Assembly: GCA_035531475.1 (NCBI GenBank)
Contig: DATKST010000121.1
Location: forward strand, 1-64,000
Direction: 5' to 3'
DNA length: 64,000 bases
Source: CALCEB01 sp035531475
GTDB lineage: Bacteria > Acidobacteriota > Terriglobia > UBA7540
Shown: positions 1 through 6,858 of the stretch, in pieces
How the letters are laid out: every line of letters begins with the position of its first letter
Numbering within the stretch: the stretch's first letter is position 1
Notes under the pieces: generated by a model
What the model saw: only the letters and a program-made list of their open reading frames with translations
The model's database searches: none
What the model was told of the DNA's origin: nothing
Program-made: the position numbers and the translations under genes

Positions 1-69
1 AAAGGCAACGAAGTGATGAGCACGGCCTTGAAATTCCGGCAGACCGACTGGGCATTGCTGGCAGCCTGA
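1..69 (+). CDS. C-terminal tail of an unidentified gene (partial)
   Basis: The first 23 codons of the window are open in frame 1 and end at a TGA, giving a peptide that finishes in TDWALLAA. The gene would begin upstream of the window. I do not recognise the tail. Another forward frame is also open here, so even the reading frame is uncertain. Confidence 0.25.
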   Translation, partial: KGNEVMSTALKFRQTDWALLAA

Positions 70-109
70 AAAAAGCTTGCCAAAAAAACAAGAAATTACG
101 AGCTTGCAA

Positions 110-134
110 TGCAGAGTTGTTTTTTAACTCTGCG
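110..134. repeat. REP-like hairpin, left of the RAYT pseudogene
   Basis: A stem-loop with arms GCAGAGTT and AACTCTGC (8 bp) around a 7-nt loop. Its reverse complement matches the hairpin at 689-713 at 23 of 25 positions, so the two copies lie in inverted orientation on either side of the transposase remnant. REP sequences mobilised by RAYT proteins characteristically occur this way. Confidence 0.6.
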
Positions 135-172
135 GCTTGTAAGCTTGTTCGATGTCGCGGCTGCGCTGACTG

Positions 173-672
173 GTGGTTTTCGACCGCTATTTCTTCGTTA
201 CCTGCAATCTGCTGCGCGCCAGGAACCGGTTGGAGGATGACGATTTCGGAGTCCTGGCGCGGGTGATCGAGGCTCGCCGCGAGGAGCACGGTTCTCTGCT
301 CACCGCTGGGTCTTTCTTCCGGACCACTGGCATGCCATCCTGGGGGTGTTATATCCGAAGACAATCTCGCTGGTGATGGAAGCAATTAAGGTAAGCTCAA
401 CCCGCCAAATGAACACGCGGCGCAAGGAACGGGACCGGCTGTGGCAGGACCGCTTTTTTGACCGGGCGCTGAGGACGGTGAAGGAATACCACGAGACGGT
501 GGAGTCTATTCACGGGAATCCGGTGCGGCGGGGTTTGGTGAAGAGTCGCAGCGAGTGGCCGTGGTCAAGTTACGCAGATTACGCCGGGCCGGAGGGAGAA
601 TCGCTGCGGCGGCAACAGATTCTCCGCACCGACCGCGTTGGGTTGCCAGCCGATGAGAAGGCAAGGATTTGA
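173..672 (+). pseudogene. REP-associated tyrosine transposase (RAYT, IS200-like Y1 family), frameshifted
   Basis: Two overlapping reading frames make one Y1-transposase-like protein. The first (from 173) carries an N-terminus of the type FDRYFFVTCNLLRARNRL. The second (through 672) carries VKEYHETVESIHGNPVRRGL and the family's WPWSSYADY C-terminal motif. Near 305-315 the DNA encodes VFLPDHWHAIL, with the metal-binding HxH pair, in the second frame, while the first frame reads through out of phase. Loss of one base at about 308-312, in what should read LLTAWVFLPDHWH, explains the break. In the family the protein binds REP hairpins and nicks single-stranded DNA through a tyrosine. Inverted hairpins flank this copy. 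The frameshift makes it inactive unless it is a sequencing error or is bypassed. Confidence 0.8.
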
Positions 673-688
673 AACAGATGCAAAGATC

Positions 689-713
689 CGCAGAGTTAAG
701 AAACAACTCTGCG
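689..713. repeat. REP-like hairpin, right of the RAYT pseudogene
   Basis: Arms GCAGAGTT (690-697) and AACTCTGC (705-712), extended by an outer C-G pair, around a 7-nt loop AAGAAAC. It is the inverted partner of 110-134. The group II intron 5' end begins nine bases after it. Confidence 0.6.
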
Positions 714-721
714 CCAGCCTG

Positions 722-1116
722 GTGTGCCGAGCATGTTCGACAGCTTGGAGGTGAAAGTCCTCTACCCAACCGGATGGAGGTGAAGGGTTAGCGAAGCGCA
801 AGGGCGTCGCCGCGAGGCGGGGTCTGAAGGAAGCGTGGAGCAAAGGTGCGAGCCGATGGACAAAAACCGAATAGGAGGCGTGAGCGTTGGGCGAGCGGGC
901 CAGTGATCGCGAAGCCCCGATCCATCAAGGGCGCAAAACGTAGATTCGGCGGCGCTGCACGGAAGGCGGTCGAACTTACCTCGGGAGATCTGTCGCAGGT
1001 CACGGAGACGTGACTGAGGGCGCCGCAAGGCGTTCTGACCCCGCGGCAGAAGTCAGCAGAGGGCATAGTAGTCGCGCCAGCGACGAAGGCCCGAACCGTG
1101 ATGGTGAGCAGGAGGG
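722..1116 (+). mobile_element. Group II intron, 5' fragment (ribozyme domain I onward and start of the ORF leader)
   Basis: The segment begins GTGTG at 722, matching the GUGYG start of group II introns. It continues with GGTGAAAGTCCTCTACC (about 750-766), a typical domain I stretch. Near 1048-1070 is the highly recognisable AAGTCAGCAGAGGGCATAG leader that precedes or opens the intron reverse-transcriptase ORF. The reading frame that follows (RQKSAEGIVV... then ARTVM) is the normal N-terminal leader, but it stops resembling an RT at about 1110 and becomes transposase sequence. Only the 5' part is present; I find no reverse transcriptase or domains V/VI. The break point is approximate. Confidence 0.65.
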
Positions 1117-1816
1117 CGTTCGAGCGGCTCTGGAAGCGGTGCGCCAGGCATTGCCCTTTCCCTTGCGCGGCATCGATTCGGACAACGGTTCGGAGTTTAT
1201 TAATGACCATCTCTTTCGTTATTGCGACTCGCGCGCCATCCAGTTCACGCGCGGGCGGCCTTACAAGAAAGACGACAACGCGCACATCGAGCAGAAGAAT
1301 TGGACGCATGTGCGACGGCTGCTGGGCTACCTGCGTTACGACACCGAGGCGTCACGCGAAGCGATCAACGAACTCTACCGCCATGAGCTGTGCCTGTTTC
1401 AGAATCTGTTCATGCCTTCGGTGAAGCTTCAGAAGAAGGAGCGGGTCGGCTCTCGTCTGCGGCGGCATTACGAAGCGCCCGAGACCCCGTTCCGGCGGGT
1501 GTGCGCTTCGCCCGTCGCCGACCCGGAGCGCCTTGCTGAACTCCGACGCCAGCGCGAGACGCTCGACCCATTTCAACTCTCCGAAGCCATTCAGGTCAAG
1601 CTGGAGAAGATTTTCCGACTCAGCACGGAAGCGGCCCGAAGCCACGAAACCGCTTCGGCTGCTTCCCGGGAACTTAAGAGATCTTCAGCAAAAGAAAAGG
1701 CCACAGGCGCGCGGAGAAAAAACAAAGGCAAAAACCAAGACAAAAAGAAAGGGAAAACGACGACGACGGGTAACACTTCACGCTGCAAGACGATTACCCC
1801 CAAAGCAACATTTTAA
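1117..1816 (+). pseudogene. DDE integrase-type transposase, 5'-truncated and fused to intron sequence
   Basis: From about 1117 the frame encodes an rve/DDE integrase-core C-terminus: GIDSDNGSEFIN with the second catalytic Asp, then YKKDDNAHIEQKNWTHVR with the catalytic Glu, then a basic C-terminal region. The first third of the transposase, including the first catalytic Asp and the DNA-binding domain, is missing. The open frame instead runs back into group II intron sequence to 1010. The last 40 or so residues are Lys/Thr/Arg-rich and unlike the family, so the 3' end may also be frameshifted. The remnant cannot be active. Confidence 0.7.
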
Positions 1817-2126
1817 ATTGCTTGACTGGCACTCTGGAGTGCCGCGTGAAACCGCCTCAAAGCCAGCCCCTTGCCAGGGCTGTCTGATCCGGTACGGATC
1901 ATTCTCTCCACGTTTGGGCAAAGTGAGGTTTGGCGGGGCTCGAAGATGCGGTCCCGGAAATCAATGTGGCTCACGACTCGGGTCCGCACCGGACATGGCA
2001 ATCAAGGTAAAACAGGCGATGCCGGACGGCGTAACGGAGAAGGTATGGCGGCAGCACAAGGCTCGGCAGCGCGCTCAATCGCTAAAGTGAGTTCCAATCT
2101 AAAATCCGCCAGCCCGGCAAAGTCAC
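1817..2126. other. Intergenic DNA, no gene recognised
   Basis: About 310 bases between the transposase remnant and the ThiF-family gene. Short open frames overlap here in several phases, but none has a recognisable motif or a convincing ribosome binding site. It may be further transposon debris. Confidence 0.4.
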
Positions 2127-3140
2127 ATGAGAACTGAAAAATATTCCCGGCAAATCCTGTTTTCTCCGATTGGTCTGGAGGGCCAGGAAAAGATCATGGC
2201 CGGCAAGGTTGTGATCGTTGGTTGTGGCGCTCTGGGGACTGCCCAAGCAGCCATGTTGGCGCGAGCCGGAGTCGGGAAACTTCGCATCGTAGACCGCGAC
2301 TATGTGGAGGAAAGCAACCTGCAGCGGCAACTGCTGTTCGAGGAATCCGACGCGGCGGAGCGGCTGCCCAAAGCCGTGGCCGCAGAACGCCGCCTGCGGC
2401 TTGCGAATTCCGATGTTCAAGTTGAGGGACTTGTGGCCGATCTCGAAAGCCGCAATGCTGAAGAGTTATTGCGCGGCTTCGATGTGATCCTGGATGGCAC
2501 GGACAATTTTGAGACTCGTTACTTGTTGAACGATGTGTCCGTCAAGCTCGGCGTGCCCTGGATTTACGGCGCCGTGGTTGGAAGTTACGCGGCCACCCTG
2601 ACGGTGATTCCTGGCCTCACACCTTGCATTGCCTGCGTCTTTCCCGAGCCTCCCAGCGGAGTGCAGGAGACGTGCGATACCGCGGGGGTGATCGCTCCAG
2701 CGGCAGCTTGGGCAGCGTCCGTTCAGACCACCGAAGCTCTCAAGATTCTGATGGGTCACGAAGATGACCTGCATGGCAGCTTGCTGGCCTACGACATCTG
2801 GAATGGCACCTTGCAGCGGATCAAACCACGCCGTAATCCTGACTGCCCTGCTTGTGTGAACCATCGCTTCGATTATCTGAACGCTTCCACGCCCACCGCT
2901 GTCTCACTGTGTGGGAGAGATGCCTACCAGATTCACCCCGCTCATACCCGTTCACTCGACCTCCAGGCCCTGAAGTCACAGCTCGATGGCCTGGGGACGC
3001 TGCGAGGCAATGACTACCTCGTTCACTTTCAACTCGATGGGCGCGAGATCACCGTATTCAAGGATGGACGAGCTATCGTAAAAGGCGTGGAGGACGCGGC
3101 AGCCGCTCGCGGCCTCTATGCCTGCTATGTTGGGGCGTGA
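2127..3140 (+). CDS. ThiF/MoeB/HesA-family E1-like adenylyltransferase
   Basis: Activates the C-terminal glycine of a ubiquitin-like sulfur carrier (ThiS or MoaD type) by adenylation in the cytoplasm, for thiamine or molybdopterin synthesis. In the 337-residue protein I see the nucleotide-binding GCGALG (32-37), the DRD segment (56-58) with downstream R67, DGTDNF (123-128), zinc-binding pairs CIAC (167-170) and CPAC (240-243), and the candidate catalytic C183 in ETCDTAG. The last 75 residues form an extra domain ending in a GRAIVKG...ARGLYA motif, which I associate with acidobacterial ThiF proteins. No carrier-protein or thi/moa gene lies nearby, so the pathway cannot be chosen from context. 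Confidence 0.88.
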   Translation: MRTEKYSRQILFSPIGLEGQEKIMAGKVVIVGCGALGTAQAAMLARAGVGKLRIVDRDYVEESNLQRQLLFEESDAAERLPKAVAAERRLRLANSDVQVEGLVADLESRNAEELLRGFDVILDGTDNFETRYLLNDVSVKLGVPWIYGAVVGSYAATLTVIPGLTPCIACVFPEPPSGVQETCDTAGVIAPAAAWAASVQTTEALKILMGHEDDLHGSLLAYDIWNGTLQRIKPRRNPDCPACVNHRFDYLNASTPTAVSLCGRDAYQIHPAHTRSLDLQALKSQLDGLGTLRGNDYLVHFQLDGREITVFKDGRAIVKGVEDAAAARGLYACYVGA

Positions 3141-3208
3141 TGATGGCATTCAGGTGACGCTGCCGGACGGAAGGTGGTTCTCCGCTGGCTTCGCGAGCTG
3201 CGAGGGCC

Positions 3209-3247
3209 ATGACCACCGCCGTCGATACCAACGTCGAGATTGTTTCC
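3209..3247 (+). pseudogene. Possible VapC (PIN-domain toxin) N-terminal remnant
   Basis: An ATG at 3209 starts MTTAVDTNVEIVS, which resembles the first strand and first catalytic Asp (VDTN) of PIN-domain VapC toxins. The coding sequence then collapses into a C-run and palindromic repeats from about 3248. The ATG overlaps a TGA (ATGA) of an upstream frame ending RWLRELRGP, as in coupled antitoxin-toxin pairs. Only 13 codons support this call. Confidence 0.35.
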
Positions 3248-3256
3248 CCCCCAAAT

Positions 3257-3306
3257 CCTGTAGGGGCGGTTCGTGAACCGCCCCCGAGGGCGCATCCCGA
3301 TGCGCC
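3257..3306. repeat. Pair of GC-rich hairpins (GTAGGGGCGG-type repeat)
   Basis: Two consecutive palindromes: GGGGCGGTTC/GAACCGCCCC at 263-284 of the 3 kb line (3263-3284) and GGCGCATC/GATGCGCC at 3289-3306, each with a 2-nt loop. The opening GTAGGGGCGG resembles the core of the MITE-like elements at 26789 and 47012. The repeat sits at the point where the VapC-like frame is lost. Confidence 0.5.
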
Positions 3307-3450
3307 TGCAACGGGACCGTCCGCATGCGGGTTGGTAGGGGCGAATCTACCTGATCGCCAGCGGGATAGGCGAGCCGTGGGTTGGCGCCGTTTGGGGGGA
3401 CACAGGGGACGGGGTCGATTCGCTCTTGCCTATCAAGAGGGAATCGACCC

Positions 3451-5610
3451 TCACTCGACCCTGTGCAAAGACTTCCGTGCTATCTCGGCGTTAGGAGACT
3501 TCAGTTTTTCGAAAATCTTCAGCGCTTCCCGGAATAGGCGCCCGGCGTCTGTCTTGTTGCCATCACGCTCGGCCAGCATCCCCAACTGGTGCAAGCTGAT
3601 GGCGATGCCGCCCTGGTTGCCGAGTTTCCGATTGATCTCCAGGCTCTCCTGGTAGAGCCGCCGCGCCTCCTCCACCTGCCCTTGGTCCTGGGCCAAGATT
3701 CCCAACTGGCCCAAGCTGCTGGAGATGCCGCCCTGGTTGCCGAGTTTCTGTTCGATCTCCAGGCTCTCCTGGTAGAGCCGCCGCGCCTCCTCCAGTTGCC
3801 CTTGACCCTGCGCCAGCCTTCCCAACTCGTGCAAGCTACCGGCGATGCCGCCCTGGTTGCCGAGTTTCCGCATGATCTCCAGGCTCTCCCGGTAGAGCCG
3901 CCGCGCCTCCTCCACCTGCCCTTGACCCTGCGCCAGCGTCCCCAACTGGTGCAAGCTGTTGGCGATGCCGCCCTGGTTGCCGAGTTTCCGGTTGATCTCC
4001 AGGCTCTCCTGGTAGAGCCGCCGCGCCTCCTCCAGTTCGCCGCGGTTCTGGTAAATGATGGCCAGGTTGTGCGCAAACTGGGCCACCCATGCGTCGTTTG
4101 ACAAATTACGTGCAGCCCGCAGCGCCTGCTCGCCGCGTCGGATGGCCTCCTCCCAGTATCCCCGCAAGTCCAAGAAATCTTCCAGCGCAGCGCGGATTCG
4201 CCCCACGCTTTCCCAATCCGTCACGGCGTCTGCTGCATCCATCGCGGCGAGAAGGTTGTCTCGCTCTGCCTCTAAAGCGTCAAAATCTTCGCTTTCGGTC
4301 TGAGTGTGCGCCTCGGCAAAGCTCAGAAAATGCTTTACAAAGCGCCTGCGAAACTTGTCCGCATCCTCATGGCTCGAGAGGCGAGCCTTGGCCAGCTCGC
4401 GCGTCAAGCCTTCCACCGTCAACCGCTGGCCGCCATCCGCCGTCTTCACCAGCCAAAGCGCCGCCAAGTGTTTCACGGCCTCGTTCAAGCGAGCCAGGTC
4501 ATCGCCCAAGCCCGCGACCCCCGCCAGAGCCGCGCGGGAGGCGCTCGGCACAAACAGCGAGAGAGCAAGTAGCGCCGCCCGGCCATCATCACCTACCTGG
4601 GGCAAGCTGACGGAGCGTTCAAAGACGCGCTCCGCAGCGTCGCCTTTGCCCTGCGCCAGTTCTGCCAGCACCGAGCGCCATTCCTGCGCCAGCTCAACCT
4701 GGGCGACTACCCACTGCAAGACGAGCGGGTTTGCGCCGGCCGCCCCAACGATTTGGTCTCGATCAAGCCCCTCGAAAGCACTGGCGTCGGCTGCCTGCGC
4801 AATCAGCCGCTGCAGAAACTCGCGCGCCTCGTCTGGAGACATGGCGTCAATTGCGATGTTGCGTGCCACACCGACTCTGTCTCGCGTGGTGATCAGCGCC
4901 GGGCACGGCGCGTGCTCCTTGAGCCACTGCGCGCAACGTGTTTGCTCTTCAAGCGCGATCGTCTCGAAGTTATCCAGCACAAGCAGGGTTGGAGCGGCGG
5001 CGACGAGAGCGGTGACCTCCCCGCTCTTGGGCTCCAACGCGAGTTGCCGCAGCTCGGACCGCCCCAACTGGGTCGCCACCTCATCGAGCAGGGTGGCCAA
5101 GGTAAAGTCGGCGCGGCCTTCCGCGCTGGCCCATGCAACCCGTGGGGCCAACGAATCCGTCAAATTGCGCACCGCTTCCGCCGCCAGCGTCGTCTTGCCC
5201 ACTCCTCCGGGACCCCAGAGAGCGACCAATTGATTCTTGTCGGGGGCAAGCTCCTGCTTCAGCCGCTGCACGATGTCGTGGCCTTCCTTGTCCCGGCGGG
5301 CCACAAAACCGACAACGGGCGGGCGAGGGATGATCGCGGAGGTCGGACGTGGGGCAGAGACTGGGATCGAGGGCTCCCTCAACGGCGGCGAATGTGAGGG
5401 CTGAGGAACTTCAACGTTGATGTTGATGACTGTAGATTTAGCAGGGTCCGTGCCGCGGGGCTCCTCGCGGCGCAGCCAGCGGAGCAGCCGTCTGAGGCCC
5501 GCTACAATCCATTCCCACAGACATGCCACGAGGAACGTGATGACGGCTAGGATCAAGCCGCCAACAATGGTGTCCCGAGCTCCCGGTGATAGAGCGTTCC
5601 AGTAGTGCAA
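3451..5610 (-). CDS. Membrane-anchored STAND (NB-ARC-type) ATPase with C-terminal TPR array
   Basis: A 719-residue signalling ATPase. A single membrane helix (about 14-37) is followed by a basic stretch and a linker. Then come Walker A GPGGVGKTT (133-141), Walker B LLVLDNFE (209-216), a sensor TTR (241-243) and a GANPL motif (292-296) equivalent to the GxP of NB-ARC proteins. A helical region follows, then TPRs from about 510 to the end. Four central 40-residue TPRs are almost identical (LEEARRLYQESLEI...KLGNQGGI). I chose the TTG start because AGGAG lies 7 bases upstream. STAND proteins oligomerise when a ligand binds the repeats. Here the effector end offers only a transmembrane segment, which would fit membrane-directed signalling or defence, but that role is inference. 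No partner gene adjoins it. Confidence 0.85.
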   Translation of the reverse strand: MHYWNALSPGARDTIVGGLILAVITFLVACLWEWIVAGLRRLLRWLRREEPRGTDPAKSTVININVEVPQPSHSPPLREPSIPVSAPRPTSAIIPRPPVVGFVARRDKEGHDIVQRLKQELAPDKNQLVALWGPGGVGKTTLAAEAVRNLTDSLAPRVAWASAEGRADFTLATLLDEVATQLGRSELRQLALEPKSGEVTALVAAAPTLLVLDNFETIALEEQTRCAQWLKEHAPCPALITTRDRVGVARNIAIDAMSPDEAREFLQRLIAQAADASAFEGLDRDQIVGAAGANPLVLQWVVAQVELAQEWRSVLAELAQGKGDAAERVFERSVSLPQVGDDGRAALLALSLFVPSASRAALAGVAGLGDDLARLNEAVKHLAALWLVKTADGGQRLTVEGLTRELAKARLSSHEDADKFRRRFVKHFLSFAEAHTQTESEDFDALEAERDNLLAAMDAADAVTDWESVGRIRAALEDFLDLRGYWEEAIRRGEQALRAARNLSNDAWVAQFAHNLAIIYQNRGELEEARRLYQESLEINRKLGNQGGIANSLHQLGTLAQGQGQVEEARRLYRESLEIMRKLGNQGGIAGSLHELGRLAQGQGQLEEARRLYQESLEIEQKLGNQGGISSSLGQLGILAQDQGQVEEARRLYQESLEINRKLGNQGGIAISLHQLGMLAERDGNKTDAGRLFREALKIFEKLKSPNAEIARKSLHRVE
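3580..4060. repeat. Tandem 120-bp coding repeat (four units) in the STAND gene
   Basis: Four units lie in exact 120-nt phase; GATGCCGCCCTGGTTGCC recurs at 3604, 3724, 3844 and 3964. Most of each unit is identical at the DNA level, including synonymous positions. Each unit encodes one 40-residue TPR. Near-identity at silent sites points to recent duplication or ongoing gene conversion. Confidence 0.9.
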
Positions 5611-6098
5611 GCAGGTGCTCCTGACAGGCTGCGCAACTGAGCTCCGACATCATAAACCAGCGAAGGTTAAAACGCCACTTCGCGCGAAGCCGAAGCCTGG
5701 ATACGATCAGAAAATCGCAGGCCCCGTGACGGCGGCGACAACAGCAATCTTCAATTGAGCCGCAGACCTCGTTCTTTGATGGCTGCGGCTTCTTCCCTCC
5801 GATGCGGGTGTTTTCATCGGCCGGTAGTCGCACGCGATCCATCCCCAGCCGGCTCCACCCCGCATCGGCTCTCTGGCGCGTCTGCATCCACCCCCGCTTC
5901 AGTGACAAGTGACGCGTAGGGGTAGGGCTTGCCCTACCCCATTGGCTATTCGGAAATGCTGAGGGTACGGCAAGCCGTACCCCTACAGTCCGCCGGCTGG
6001 CGCAGACCTTCTCAGGTCTGCGGCTTCTTCCCTTCGATGCGGGTGTTTTCATCGGCCGGCAATCGCACGCGATCCATCCCCAGTCGGCTCCAGCCCGC
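5611..6098. repeat. Intergenic repeat block with an 80-bp direct repeat and two hairpins
   Basis: An 80-bp sequence at 5784-5863 recurs at 6019-6098 with few differences; both contain GATGCGGGTGTTTTCATCGG. Between them are hairpins at 5916-5940 (GGGTAGGGCTTGCCCTACCC) and 5962-5986 (GGGTACGGCAAGCCGTACCC). Long antisense open frames cross the block, but they only translate the repeats. The second copy ends exactly where the PIN-like remnant begins. Confidence 0.7.
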
Positions 6099-6374
6099 CT
6101 ACTTTGGGGGTAACGGGCTAAAGACATAAATGACCTCAGCGGCTTTGACGGTCTCGGCAGCCGTATTGAGCTGCGAAAAGAGAGGTTGATAAAACTTGAT
6201 GTTTTTGTCGGGAACTTCCACCACCATAAGCCCGAGCTTTCGCGCCGCGATGTTTTGTTGATGGCAGAGGTTTTGGTCCAGCGTTACGAAAACATCAAAC
6301 TGGTTCGCTTCGGCCAGGGTCCGCAACTGGCCGTTGGTCGTTCCCCGCCAAGGCGGGCTTTGCCGTAGTTCCAT
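6099..6374 (-). pseudogene. PIN-like (DUF5615-type) toxin, N-terminally truncated
   Basis: The 91-residue product contains WRGTTNGQLRTLAEANQFDV followed by FVTLDQNL. This is the central and C-terminal part of the DUF5615 PIN-like family, whose members usually begin about 35 residues earlier with a LLDEN active-site motif. That first part is absent: an in-frame stop lies a few codons upstream of the ATG, and no other frame restores it. The family is normally coupled to a small DUF433 antitoxin, which I do not find. It is probably a decayed toxin-antitoxin locus. Confidence 0.6.
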
Positions 6375-6858
6375 GGCCTTATCTTAATGCCTATGGGGGC
6401 TGTGGGTGAGGGGTTATTGAAGCGCGTTGTAGGAATACGTCACCGTAATTACGAGTGGCAGTACCAAAAGAAATTCGTGAGTCGTCCGGCCTGAAAAGCG
6501 ATCTTCTTTATCTTTCTTCTGCGATTGTAGTTGAAAAAACCACCCCACTTGGATGAGAATATCGGCTCCTTCAGTTTAGCCAATCTTGGGGTCGGCAGCC
6601 GGAAGGGCTTTCGGATACGGCTGTTCGAGCATGGTTCCGATCTAAAAAATAGCAGGGCCCGCATGGGTCTGGTCGTGGTTCGCCTGCCACAAGTTTGGGC
6701 ATTTCTCTGCGCCTGACGGTGGAGATTGAACGGCGGCTGTCTCCATCAGACGCAATAAAAGTATTAGTTCAGAGACTCTTTACATAACCGCTTCTGGCCC
6801 GTCAATCTGGCGCGGGCAGGCGGAGGGGAAGCAATGGCCATGAAAAAGGTGAAGGCTG
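6375..6858. other. Intergenic DNA, no feature recognised
   Basis: About 480 bases with only short unconvincing frames. The final part is the leader of the secreted protein gene, and GGTGAAGG just before 6859 can serve as its ribosome binding site. Confidence 0.4.

Noticed and set aside
1010..1116. Start of the transposase at 1010
   Set aside because: These codons belong to the group II intron leader; transposase similarity begins only near 1117.
3580..4060. Regular 120-bp repeats as a CRISPR array
   Set aside because: Units are contiguous, in frame, and encode TPRs; there are no spacers.
4304..5233. 309-codon forward frame opposite the STAND gene
   Set aside because: Ser/Arg/Ala-rich translation of the strand opposite real P-loop and sensor motifs; no family resemblance.
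5438..6127. 229-codon minus-strand frame
   Set aside because: It translates the 80-bp direct repeat twice and runs into the start of the STAND gene; not a protein family.
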